From: an uncultured Oscillospiraceae bacterium
GTDB lineage: Bacteria; Bacillota; Clostridia; Oscillospirales; Oscillospiraceae
Assembly (NCBI GenBank): GCA_934630495.1
Contig: CAKTVW010000045.1
Location: forward strand, 1 to 15,789
Reading direction: 5' to 3'
Length of the DNA: 15,789 nucleotides
Of this stretch, positions 6,216 through 13,101 are shown piece after piece. The position numbers were made by a program, and so were the translations under genes. Numbering within the stretch: the stretch's first letter is position 1; every line of letters starts with the position of its first letter. The notes under the pieces are model-generated. The model saw only the letters and a list, made by a program, of their open reading frames with translations, did not search any database and was not told the DNA's origin.

Positions 6216-7904
6216 ATGTACTGTAGAAATTGCGGAAAAAAGCTGCCCGACAACGCTAGATTCTACATTGCCTGCGGCACTGAGGTAAGCACTGCTTCGG
6301 AGCAGGAAAAGCCTCGTACAGAAAGCCCCCTGACCGACGCGCAGGTATCGCCTGCCGCCGAACCGCAGGCGGCACCGACCGAACAGTCGACACCCGCCGA
6401 GATGTCTCCCGCTGTAGTAGAAAGCGCCGAGGCTTCGGAGGGCAAACGCGAGGAAGCCGTCCCAACTTCGGATGACATGACCGTCCGCTGTGACGAAGAA
6501 AGCGCCGCTTCCGACGGAACTTCCGCCGATACGATGCAGTATGACCCGGCCGCAGGCGCAGTAGTCGGTGGAGAAGCCGCTACCTTACCCGCGCAGCCTA
6601 AGAAAAAAGGAAAGAAGATCGCCGTGATCTGCATCGCGGCAGCGGCGGTCCTTGCGCTGGCTGTCGGGCTTTTCGCGTTCTTTACCGTATACAATTCACC
6701 GGCGAACCGCCTGACCCGCGCGGCGAAAAATACTGTCCGTGAGTTCGGCGGGCTTTTCGAGGACTGCGACCGTTTTCGGCAGACCTGTACGGCGCTTGAC
6801 GAAACCGTTCGGAGCGAGAAAATTTCCGCGCGTTTCGATTACAGCGACAATGACGGAGCGGCGGTCTCGGTCGGCATTGACGAAGATTGGAACGCAAAAG
6901 AGATCGCGGCGTCTCTGAATATGAACACCAACGGTCAGAATGTCAATCTGCAAGCTTATATTGACAACGATACCGCATATATCGGCAGCAGGCAGCTTCT
7001 CGGAAGCGATGTTTACAGCCTTGAGCTTGACCGTCTCGGTCAAAAGCTGCTGGATTCTCCGCTGGCACAGCTTCTCGGAGACGAGGACGACATCGGTGCC
7101 CTTGCATATCTCGATATCGACCTGTTTGCCGACAGAAGCCTGACGGTCTATTTCAAGGAGTACCCGGAGGAATACCGTGCGCTCATGAAGGCGCTCACGA
7201 TCGAAAAAATCGGAAAAGAGAGCGACGGAGAGGTGCTGTATCGCATTACCGCCGACCGACACGTCCTCGGAGAAGTATTCGCCGCTTATCTCGAATTTTC
7301 GACCGATCTTCGCTTCGGCGAGGGTTACTACGAGGCGGCTGTCGCCGAAGCGCAGGACGTCGGCGAGCAGTTTGGCGGCAGAATCGCAGAGATTCCCGAC
7401 TTTCTTTCCGAAATGGACATCGAGCTGACTGTCGGCATCCGCGGCGGGCTGATCTCCTACATTGAGTTTTTCGCAGAGGGAGAAGATTTTGACGATGTCT
7501 GCGTAAGCATAACCGTCGAGCGCCGCCACAGCAAAGAGGAAGACAGCATGACGTTCGACCTCGTTACCGACGAGGAAAACGTTACGCTCCGTGCTGAAAA
7601 AACGGCAGCCGGTGCGCTACTCACCGTCGGAGACGGGGCAGACGATCTTTGTGTCGAGCTGTTTGATTCCGAAGGCTGCTTCAGGGCTTATCGTCCCGAA
7701 GGCAGTGAAACGCAGGAAGTCCGTTTCGGCTTGGAGGGGAAAAAGGTATGGGTCAGCGCCTCTGCGGACGATGCCGATCTGGAGATCAGCGTCGCGCCGT
7801 GCAGGATGCAGCGCCTTGACACGGCGGATGCGATCTCCTTGCTCGATATGACGCCGCAGGAGCTGCAAATGCTCCTGTATTCGTTCCTCGTCGGCGGCCG
7901 CTGA
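6216..7904 (+). CDS. Zinc-ribbon-headed single-pass membrane protein of unknown function
   Basis: The 562-aa protein opens with a zinc-ribbon head: CRNCGKKLPDNARF, then YIACG. Three cysteines are C3, C6 and C20, but the expected third cysteine is Y17, so the metal site is incomplete. A low-complexity Ala/Glu/Pro/Ser/Thr linker (~25-130) and a basic KKKGKK stop precede one strong membrane helix (~136-158, AVICIAAAAVLALAVGLFAF). The ~400-residue acidic C-terminal part should lie outside the membrane and looks strand-rich. This head-linker-TM-ectodomain layout is common in uncharacterised Clostridia proteins. ATG 6216 is preferred over 6210 because AAAGGAG (6202-6208) is 7 nt away from it but only 1 nt from 6210. 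It is co-transcribed with the membrane protein 25 bp downstream. Confidence 0.8.
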   Translation: MYCRNCGKKLPDNARFYIACGTEVSTASEQEKPRTESPLTDAQVSPAAEPQAAPTEQSTPAEMSPAVVESAEASEGKREEAVPTSDDMTVRCDEESAASDGTSADTMQYDPAAGAVVGGEAATLPAQPKKKGKKIAVICIAAAAVLALAVGLFAFFTVYNSPANRLTRAAKNTVREFGGLFEDCDRFRQTCTALDETVRSEKISARFDYSDNDGAAVSVGIDEDWNAKEIAASLNMNTNGQNVNLQAYIDNDTAYIGSRQLLGSDVYSLELDRLGQKLLDSPLAQLLGDEDDIGALAYLDIDLFADRSLTVYFKEYPEEYRALMKALTIEKIGKESDGEVLYRITADRHVLGEVFAAYLEFSTDLRFGEGYYEAAVAEAQDVGEQFGGRIAEIPDFLSEMDIELTVGIRGGLISYIEFFAEGEDFDDVCVSITVERRHSKEEDSMTFDLVTDEENVTLRAEKTAAGALLTVGDGADDLCVELFDSEGCFRAYRPEGSETQEVRFGLEGKKVWVSASADDADLEISVAPCRMQRLDTADAISLLDMTPQELQMLLYSFLVGGR

Positions 7905-7929
7905 GCGGAGCGCGAAGGAGCGGACGGAT

Positions 7930-8709
7930 ATGGAAGAAATTATTGCGCGAAGGCAGTTTGCGCCGCTGTATATTTGGCTGGATATTGCCTTTTTGGTAGT
8001 CTTTTTGGTGCTGCTTCTCATTAAGAAAAAGTATATGACGGTGCTCGTCGGACTGCTGATGGGCGTCGTGTACATGCTGGTCGACTACGGTATTTTTCAC
8101 TTGCTGTGCCATTCGCGCAGCATTTCGGACGGGCACAGCCTGTTCCTCGTTCTCCTCTGGATGTCGCTCAGCTACGGTTTTACCAATTTTGCATGGATCT
8201 GGCTCGCCTTATCGAAGGACGAGCATTTGCGGGAATGGTCGCTTCTGATCCTCGGCTGGTGGTTCTGCTGTCCGCTTTTGACGCAGACCTTCGCGCCGAA
8301 CGCCGTGCCGATCGTGATCCAGCGCACCACGGGCGCATACCACGGCTATATGGCAGCAATCCTGTTTGTCGGCTATCTGGGTGTGATCGTCTTTAATCTG
8401 TATCGCAGGAATCGCGCCTGTCAAATTCCGATCATGCGGCTTCTGCTGATCGGAATTTTGATCCAGCTCGGATGGGAATCGGGACTGCTGCTCGGCGGGA
8501 TCCGCAGCGCAGGCTTTGCGACTCTCGGCGCAAAGCTTCACACGTTGGTCGTGAACTCGCTGCTGGAAACGAACTTGGGAATGCCCTATGTGTACTGCAT
8601 TTATATCGCGTATTCCGCCCGATTCACCGAGCAGCTTCGCCCGAGAACGACACGGCTCTCGTTTACGGAAAGGATTGCGGAGAGCAACGCGGAAAAAAGC
8701 CGCCGCTAG
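7930..8709 (+). CDS. Polytopic membrane protein of unknown function, ~7 TM
   Basis: The 259-aa protein has about seven hydrophobic helices, near residues 11-33, 35-58, 68-93, 99-121, 139-160, 166-190 and 216-235. Loops are short, and the C-terminal tail is basic (RPRTTRLSFTERIAE). GAAGGAG lies 10 nt before ATG 7930, and only 25 bp separate it from the zinc-ribbon gene, so the two form one transcription unit. Tryptophans and aromatics cluster in helices 3 and 4 (FAWIWLAL, LGWWFCCPLL). I recognise no transporter or enzyme signature. A membrane-bound partner of the upstream protein is possible but unsupported beyond position. Confidence 0.72.
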   Translation: MEEIIARRQFAPLYIWLDIAFLVVFLVLLLIKKKYMTVLVGLLMGVVYMLVDYGIFHLLCHSRSISDGHSLFLVLLWMSLSYGFTNFAWIWLALSKDEHLREWSLLILGWWFCCPLLTQTFAPNAVPIVIQRTTGAYHGYMAAILFVGYLGVIVFNLYRRNRACQIPIMRLLLIGILIQLGWESGLLLGGIRSAGFATLGAKLHTLVVNSLLETNLGMPYVYCIYIAYSARFTEQLRPRTTRLSFTERIAESNAEKSRR

Positions 8710-8765
8710 ACGCGCTTTGGCGTTTGGTGGGGCATTCCCGACAGCCACTGGTAAAAGGCTTTTTT

Positions 8766-8856
8766 CTGACAATGCGCTGGATGCACGGAAAATGCGTTGT
8801 TGTCAGACATAGATCGAAGCCGCCGTCCCTTCCGCAAACGGTACAGGGTCGGCGGC
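8766..8856. other. Two hairpins in the 262-bp gap before tRNA-Pro
   Basis: CTGACAA (8766-8772) pairs with TTGTCAG (8800-8806). Further on, GCCGCCGTCCCT (8819-8830) pairs with AGGGTCGGCGGC (8845-8856) with one mismatch, and CCG/CGG pairs inside its loop. Neither has a U-run after it, so a terminator role for the membrane-protein unit is only possible. Nothing else coding is seen between 8710 and 8971. Confidence 0.5.
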
Positions 8857-8925
8857 CAATCGTCTCCGAAATGATGCTTGCCAACGGCCACCCGTGAAAA
8901 AAGGCAGAAAAAACGAAAAAACTTC

Positions 8926-8954
8926 TTGCAAAACAGAAGAAGATGTGCTATCAT
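8926..8954 (+). promoter_or_regulatory. Promoter of tRNA-Pro
   Basis: TTGCAA (8926-8931), a 17-bp spacer, and TATCAT (8949-8954), ending 17 bp before the tRNA 5' end. Confidence 0.75.
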
Positions 8955-8971
8955 ATTGGAGCTAAAGAAAT

Positions 8972-9048
8972 CCGGGTGTGGCGAAGTTTGGTATCGCGCT
9001 TGAATGGGGTTCAAGAGGCCGCTGGTTCGAATCCAGTCACTCGGACCA
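8972..9048 (+). tRNA. tRNA-Pro (anticodon GGG)
   Basis: The 77-nt sequence gives a full cloverleaf. Acceptor CCGGGTG pairs with CACTCGG (one G-U), followed by discriminator A and an encoded CCA. The D stem is GCGA/TCGC. Anticodon stem CTTGA/TCAAG encloses ATGGGGT, giving anticodon GGG with G37 as usual for tRNA-Pro. The T arm is CTGGTTCGAATCCAG. It has its own promoter and terminator. Confidence 0.95.
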
Positions 9049-9086
9049 ATCCACTGTAGTTCCGATGGAATTACAGTGGATTTTTT
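9049..9086 (+). terminator. Intrinsic terminator of tRNA-Pro
   Basis: AATCCACTGTAGTTCC pairs with GGAATTACAGTGGATT around a GAT loop, with one G-U, followed by a run of T. It starts at the base after the CCA. A close relative of this hairpin recurs at 10311-10344. Confidence 0.9.
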
Positions 9087-9179
9087 ATGCCCGGAGGCTG
9101 CTTTTGCGCAATCGGTGTGCTTTGGCCGGGATGCATCAAAATTGCGGCAAAATAAATGAAGTTTCCCTCCTCTGTCCGA

Positions 9180-9208
9180 TTGTCAAATGAGGGTCGTTTT
9201 GTTATAAT
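9180..9208 (+). promoter_or_regulatory. Promoter of the tetR-type gene
   Basis: TTGTCA (9180-9185), a 17-bp spacer, and a consensus TATAAT (9203-9208). The -10 box overlaps the left edge of the palindromic operator, which implies repression by occlusion. Confidence 0.85.
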
Positions 9209-9236
9209 TACACTGTAATCAATTACAGTGTAATTA
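9205..9236. promoter_or_regulatory. 32-bp perfect palindromic operator, probably for the adjacent TetR regulator
   Basis: Two 15-bp arms, TAATTACACTGTAAT (9205-9219) and ATTACAGTGTAATTA (9222-9236), are exact inverted copies separated by CA. The site covers the end of the -10 box and the transcription start region and ends 19 bp before the regulator's ATG. This is the classical position for autoregulation in the TetR family; binding by this regulator is inferred. Confidence 0.85.
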
Positions 9237-9255
9237 CAGAGAGTGAGGTGGTCGA

Positions 9256-9882
9256 ATGGCACGCAGGGACCATTCCTTAGACGACAAAATCACGGCGGCA
9301 GCACGGTGTGAATTTTCGGAGAAGGGCTATACCGGGGCATCGCTTCGGAAAATTGCCGTGAAAGCGGGCGTTACCGTCGGTGCGATCCAAACCCGATACA
9401 AATCGAAGGACGATCTGTTTGTCTGCTTGCTGAAGCCGTTCCTGAACAATATCGAAGCCCTGTTTCAAGACACAAAAGCAGACTATTATTCGGACGCGGA
9501 AGCGGCGCTTCTGCCGGGCCTTAACGCCTCGATGCAGCATGAATCTGCGGCAATCCTCCATCTGATCTTCAGCCATTACGAGGAGGCTGTACTGCTTCTG
9601 TGCCGCAGTGCGGGAAGCAGTCTGGAGCATTTCTTTGACGGGGTCGTGCAGCGTAAAAACGAAGAAAGCATCTTATTCTTTCGCCATGCGGGCTATGCCG
9701 CTATGGACGAAAAACTGCCGGGTCTTCTGATCTCCGTGCAGTTTGACAGCTACCGCCGGATCGTGGCGGAATGCGCCGACCGCAAAACTGCCGAAAAGTA
9801 TATGGATGCGCTGACGGTCTATCATTATGGCGGGTGGTCCGCATTTTTCGAGTCTCTTGACAAGTCACATAGAGGTATGTGA
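9256..9882 (+). CDS. TetR/AcrR-family transcriptional regulator
   Basis: TetR regulators are dimeric repressors released by a small ligand. The 208-aa protein has the usual length. The N-terminal DNA-binding domain is clear: ITAAARCEFSEKGYTGAS, then the helix-turn-helix LRKIAVKAGVTVGAIQTRYK (~28-47) and KSKDDLF. The remaining ~155 residues should form the ligand pocket and dimer interface, which do not identify the ligand. A GAGGTGG box lies about 5 nt before ATG 9256. The promoter carries a perfect palindrome over its -10 region, so autorepression is likely. The stop codon is one base before the start of the next gene, so the truncated hydrolase-like gene is the obvious co-regulated partner. 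Confidence 0.92.
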   Translation: MARRDHSLDDKITAAARCEFSEKGYTGASLRKIAVKAGVTVGAIQTRYKSKDDLFVCLLKPFLNNIEALFQDTKADYYSDAEAALLPGLNASMQHESAAILHLIFSHYEEAVLLLCRSAGSSLEHFFDGVVQRKNEESILFFRHAGYAAMDEKLPGLLISVQFDSYRRIVAECADRKTAEKYMDALTVYHYGGWSAFFESLDKSHRGM

Positions 9883-9883
9883 A

Positions 9884-10393
9884 ATGAAATATAACGGTTT
9901 CTATTTTTGGATGTTCAAAAGCCCGATGAAAAAGGTTTTGGCGGAAAAATACGGCAGATCGTATGCCGCCGAGATCATGAAAAAGAGCAAACGGGTCTAT
10001 CGGGAGCCGGTAGAGCAGGCGGATGATATCGACAGTGATAACCCCATGGCTTACAACGAGCTGTTTGCGCTCGCCTTTGTCGCGCCGTATGTGGCAAGCG
10101 GGAAGAAAATTCCGCCGAAGACCGTGCAGGAGATGATGCGCCGCTCTCTGTACCATATCAAGTGGTATTTCGCAAGGACCGATCTGAACACGGACAAGGG
10201 CAAGGCCGAAAACAAAAAGAGCGTTGTGAAGTACACCAAGTGGTACACGGCGGAAAAGGAGGCAAGGAAAAAGTATAAGAATTGTGCCTCATTTTTTACA
10301 TTTCACAAAAAATCCACCGCAATCCCGATAGATTACGGTGGATTATTCTTTGCCCTATTCTGCGCACAGCCGGGAAAGCAGCGTGTGGGGTAA
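9884..10393 (+). CDS. Truncated protein resembling the N-terminal part of L-2-amino-thiazoline-4-carboxylate hydrolase family proteins
   Basis: The ATG at 9884 follows the tetR stop by 1 bp, with AGAGGT about 8 nt upstream. Residues 1-~130 (FYFWMFKSPMKKVLAEKYG, NPMAYNELFALAFVAPYV, EMMRRSLYHIKWYFARTDL, then VKYTKWYTAEKEARKKY) resemble, from memory, the conserved N-terminal half of Clostridia proteins annotated as ATC hydrolase. Those continue for roughly another 100 residues with a conserved Cys motif near CPIC, which is absent here. After KKYKN the frame becomes unrelated sequence and reads straight through a terminator hairpin (10311-10344) to a stop at 10393, as expected after a 3' deletion. 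The product is probably non-functional. Family name is moderately sure; truncation is likely. Confidence 0.6.
   Translation: MKYNGFYFWMFKSPMKKVLAEKYGRSYAAEIMKKSKRVYREPVEQADDIDSDNPMAYNELFALAFVAPYVASGKKIPPKTVQEMMRRSLYHIKWYFARTDLNTDKGKAENKKSVVKYTKWYTAEKEARKKYKNCASFFTFHKKSTAIPIDYGGLFFALFCAQPGKQRVG
10311..10344. terminator. Terminator hairpin, usable on both strands
   Basis: AATCCACCGCAATC (10311-10324) pairs with GATTACGGTGGATT (10331-10344) with one mismatch. On the minus strand it is followed by TTTTTT, so it would best stop transcripts of the DUF4153 operon; on the plus strand the T-run is broken (ATTCTTT). It lies inside the 3' extension of the truncated gene and closely resembles the tRNA-Pro terminator. 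Confidence 0.75.
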
Positions 10394-10519
10394 AGCTGCC
10401 TCTTTCGGGATAGCGAAAGCAGCATGCCGGCGCAGGAAGGTCTTCCCTCCTCTGCTCGGCTATGCAGCTCTCACTCCCGTTTTCCCCGGCACGGTTCCGT
10501 TAACAGCAGGCCGTTCGTG

Positions 10520-12088
10520 TCAGCGCAGATTCTCCGGACGGTAGTATTTGTTTAGATTTTCGCGCAGCAGCGTACGCGCACGCGCGGCAGTCAGATTCCA
10601 TGCGCGCCAATCTCCCAAATCTTCAACGATCCGGAAGCCGTCCGTCATCGTGCCGACGATCTTATAATGCTTCTCGACATGCTCCGAGAGGATCTCGCAG
10701 GCGCGGTCCGCCGTCGCACGGTCCGCATCGTCCGTCAGCTCCAAAAGGTACGGAACGACCGCGTCTGAGTTCAAAAGCTCGATGGTGTCCATATCGATAT
10801 CCTCCAGCACACCGGCGCGATAGGCCTCAACGTTATAGCCCGCAACGACGCGGTCAACATTGACAAAGGCCAGTGCCAACAGCAGGAGCGCGCCGATGGC
10901 CAGCGCGATCTTCATATACGGCGTTCTGCGGAAGAAAAGCCGGAACGCGACCGCAATAAACACACAGCCGAGGAACACCGTAAACACAGAGGTCAAAATA
11001 CGCATCCGTGTCATGCCGAAGCTGCGGATATACAGGCACAGCTTGGAAAGCACCGTCGCGGCAAGGACGAGCGAAACGACGCACAGGAACAGCGACAGCA
11101 GCCTGAGCAGCATGGGCGTCCTACCGTCGCTCTTTCGGCAGAGCAGATTGGAAAGGAAGAGCAGGAGCAGATTGACCGCGCAGAGCACCGACATTTCAAA
11201 GAAGCCGCGTCGCGCGTACTCCGCCGTGCTGTAGCCCTCCGGCAGAAGCCCGGAGAACGCGTTGAAGAAATACGCCAGCTGGGAAACGAGATAGAGCAGA
11301 TAGACGACGCTGACAGCCATGAGGAACACGGTCGGGATCGTCGGCTCGATGCCGCGTCCGCTCGATACGGCTGTTCCCCTCTCCCGCGTACTTTTCAAGG
11401 CAAACAGGCGTCCGAACAGCATGAAGAACACGGTGATCCCCAGCAGGACCGATACGATCGCCTCTCCGAGATTCCTGAAAGCAAGCTGCTTCAGCAGATT
11501 CTCAAACGCGGCATCCGAAGAGGAAAGGAGCGGAATGATGATCGCCAGCACCGGAAGCGCCAGCACAAGGCCGATCAGGACGCTGCCGGAGCGTCTGCGG
11601 CGGGGCCTCCCCTCCGCGTCCGTCTTATGAAAGAGCGCGTAGCAGGCGACGCCGACCTTTCCGAAGGTCAGGCAGAAAACGGTATAGCACACGTCCGAGA
11701 TCGAGCGGAAGCTGCCGTCCTTCCATCTGCGCAGAGACATGAACTCCATCAGCGCAAGCGCCGAAAAGAGGATCATGGCGCAAACCGTGCAGAGCTTTGT
11801 GAATCCGTCGTCGGTAAAGGCAAGGCTCACCGCGCCCGCAAGATAGCACAGTCCGCAGAAAAGGCCGTAAACCGTAAAGGTCCTGCGTCTGCGGAATAGA
11901 TAGACCGCACCGGTGAGGAAAAGCGCGGCCGAACAGACCGCCGAGGCAATTCCCGCACTTCCCCACAAATAGAAATCCACACACAGAACGCAGAGCACCG
12001 CCATGATTGCGGCACAAACCATATCTCCCCTGCCTGCGGGTCGATACGGATTCAGCGGAGCAGAATAACCCGTCTGATTCGTTTCCAT
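10520..12088 (-). CDS. DUF4153/DUF4173-type polytopic membrane protein
   Basis: The 522-aa protein has a short polar N-terminus and then a dozen or so hydrophobic helices up to ~residue 420 (for example VLIGLVLALPVLAIIIPLL and IALAIGALLLLALAFVNV). Signature stretches include YARRGFFEMSVLCAVNLLLL and, after the last helix, VDRVVAGYNVEAYRAG, which fit the DUF4153/DUF4173 families of Firmicutes. The ~100-residue soluble tail is acidic and helical (NSDAVVPYLLELTDDADRAT). Biochemical function of the family is unknown to me. AAGGAGG lies 6-7 nt upstream of the ATG. The start overlaps the HTH gene's stop in a TAATG, indicating translational coupling, so it is probably controlled by the same small regulator. 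Transcription likely ends at the 10311-10344 hairpin. Confidence 0.82.
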   Translation of the reverse strand: METNQTGYSAPLNPYRPAGRGDMVCAAIMAVLCVLCVDFYLWGSAGIASAVCSAALFLTGAVYLFRRRRTFTVYGLFCGLCYLAGAVSLAFTDDGFTKLCTVCAMILFSALALMEFMSLRRWKDGSFRSISDVCYTVFCLTFGKVGVACYALFHKTDAEGRPRRRRSGSVLIGLVLALPVLAIIIPLLSSSDAAFENLLKQLAFRNLGEAIVSVLLGITVFFMLFGRLFALKSTRERGTAVSSGRGIEPTIPTVFLMAVSVVYLLYLVSQLAYFFNAFSGLLPEGYSTAEYARRGFFEMSVLCAVNLLLLFLSNLLCRKSDGRTPMLLRLLSLFLCVVSLVLAATVLSKLCLYIRSFGMTRMRILTSVFTVFLGCVFIAVAFRLFFRRTPYMKIALAIGALLLLALAFVNVDRVVAGYNVEAYRAGVLEDIDMDTIELLNSDAVVPYLLELTDDADRATADRACEILSEHVEKHYKIVGTMTDGFRIVEDLGDWRAWNLTAARARTLLRENLNKYYRPENLR

Positions 12089-12300
12089 TACGTTTCCTCC
12101 TTACGAAATTCAAGAATGTCTCCGGGCTGGCAGTCAAGCACGGAGCAAATGCTCTCCAGCGTGCTGAAACGAATTGCCTTTGCCTTGCCGGTCTTCAAAA
12201 TTGAAAGATTTGCGGGCGTGATCCCGATCCGGTCGGCAAGCTCTCCCGAAGAGATCTTCCGTTTTGCCATCATTACGTCCAGATTTACAACGATCGCCAT
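12088..12300 (-). CDS. YozG-like Cro/CI-type HTH regulator (70 aa)
   Basis: The small protein is almost entirely an XRE/Cro helix-turn-helix domain: MMAKRKISSGELADRIGITP, then ANLSILKTGKAKAIRF, and the family-typical tail LESICSVLDCQPGDILEF. I choose ATG 12300, because GAGGTG sits 6 nt upstream; a GTG at 12309 is part of that RBS. It lies 10 bp after the DUF2975 gene. DUF2975 protein plus such an HTH is a recurrent pair in Firmicutes (yoaS/yozG in Bacillus subtilis), and one controlling the other's operon is the usual inference. The stop codon overlaps the next start (TAATG). Target site is not evident in the operon promoter. Confidence 0.9.
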   Translation of the reverse strand: MAIVVNLDVMMAKRKISSGELADRIGITPANLSILKTGKAKAIRFSTLESICSVLDCQPGDILEFRKEET

Positions 12301-12310
12301 CGTTATCACC

Positions 12311-12751
12311 TCAAATGGTCAGGCTGTTTTCTTCCTTGAGCACGGCCGCCGCAAGAAAGCAGCCGCGCACCACGCGGACGATCAGGAAGATGAACAGCAT
12401 TGCGGCGGTGACAAACAGCATCGGCATATACCAGAAGCCGGCAGCCGCCGTGACCGCCGCCACCGCGACACAGCACCACGATACCGCCGCCATCAGCGTA
12501 CTGTTTTGCTTGGAAAACGGCTGTCCCGCGCTGATATTTCGCAAGAGCATCAGCAGGCACAGCAGCGCGGCCGCCGCCGGGACGGAGCAAATATAGAATG
12601 CCGCAAGCATCGCCTCGCAAACCCCGTCGTTCAGTCCGCGGAAGCTTGAATAGAGCCGTGCAAGCTGCGGCGCAAAAATCAGCAGAACGACCAGCGCGGC
12701 CAACAGCAGAAGGGAAAAGCCGCCGCAGCAATAAATCGAGCTTTTTTTCAT
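12311..12751 (-). CDS. DUF2975 family membrane protein (YoaS-like)
   Basis: The 146-aa protein has four predicted helices: FSLLLLAALVVLLIFAPQL (~12-30), a second near 46-68 (AAFYICSVPAAAALLCLLML), a third near 84-105, and a fourth near 109-130 (MLFVTAAMLFIFLIVRVV). The loop NISAGQPFSKQNSTLM, placed between helices 2 and 3, is characteristic of DUF2975. The end KEENSLTI also fits. The start ATG 12751 has GAGGTGAT upstream. It is the first gene of a three-gene operon with the HTH regulator and the DUF4153 protein. Role is unknown; a membrane partner that senses or sequesters the regulator is a plausible inference. Confidence 0.88.
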   Translation of the reverse strand: MKKSSIYCCGGFSLLLLAALVVLLIFAPQLARLYSSFRGLNDGVCEAMLAAFYICSVPAAAALLCLLMLLRNISAGQPFSKQNSTLMAAVSWCCVAVAAVTAAAGFWYMPMLFVTAAMLFIFLIVRVVRGCFLAAAVLKEENSLTI

Positions 12752-12786
12752 CGGATCACCTCAAAACACATTGCATCTGTACGGCA

Positions 12787-12815
12787 AGTTTAGCACCGTT
12801 TTTATCGTTTGTCAA
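12787..12815 (-). promoter_or_regulatory. Promoter of the DUF2975-HTH-DUF4153 operon
   Basis: On the minus strand, a consensus TTGACA (12815-12810), a 17-bp spacer and TAAACT (12792-12787), about 36 bp before the ATG. Confidence 0.85.
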
Positions 12816-12858
12816 TAAATTTTTTCTGATTTTTATGATTTGCTTATTGAATTGCAGA

Positions 12859-13093
12859 AAATCAGGCGCAATGCGCCTGCTTCAGCGTGTCAAAGGACCT
12901 TCGGTTATGTCATTCCAAAGAGCGGAAAGTGGTACAACGACGTAAGAATCTCATGTAGAATGTTTCGGATTCGCCGGAGTTTACTGAAAATTCAGAATCG
13001 TTCTGCGAGATTGCCACGGCTTGCAGAGCAAGCCTCGCAATGACAAACTTGACTTTTTTGACAGTCTGGAGCAGGCACAATGTGCCTGCTTTT
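12859..13093. repeat. 235-bp imperfect palindrome: two inverted ~105-bp arms of an interspersed repeat
   Basis: The left arm reads inward from a CAGGCGCA/TGCGCCTG hairpin (12863-12879), through CTTCAGCGTGTCAAAGGA and TGTCATTCC, to AAGAATCTC. The right arm, read on the minus strand, begins with a GCAGGCACA/TGTGCCTGC hairpin (13071-13089) and runs through CTCCAGACTGTCAAAAAAG, TGTCATTGCGAGG and a GGCTTGC/GCAAGCC stem to GGCAATCTC. The arms align in order along about 105 nt. TGTCATTGCGAGG...GGCAATCTC is of a kind seen as interspersed repeats in many bacterial genomes. There is no gene. It separates two minus-strand operons and may help end transcription from selD. Confidence 0.75.
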
Positions 13094-13101
13094 CGATTTC
13101 T

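Noticed and set aside
6696..7529. 277-codon minus-strand frame opposite the zinc-ribbon gene
   Set aside because: Antisense of a gene with good promoter, RBS and domain layout; typical of GC-rich codon shadowing.
8663..8884. Minus-strand Cys-rich frame (PCTVCGRDGGFDLC)
   Set aside because: It spans the two hairpins and the 3' end of the membrane-protein gene, with no RBS; the Cys pairs come from the palindromes.
12859..13093. CRISPR array
   Set aside because: The repeats are inverted, few and diverged, with no regular spacers; no cas genes in the window.
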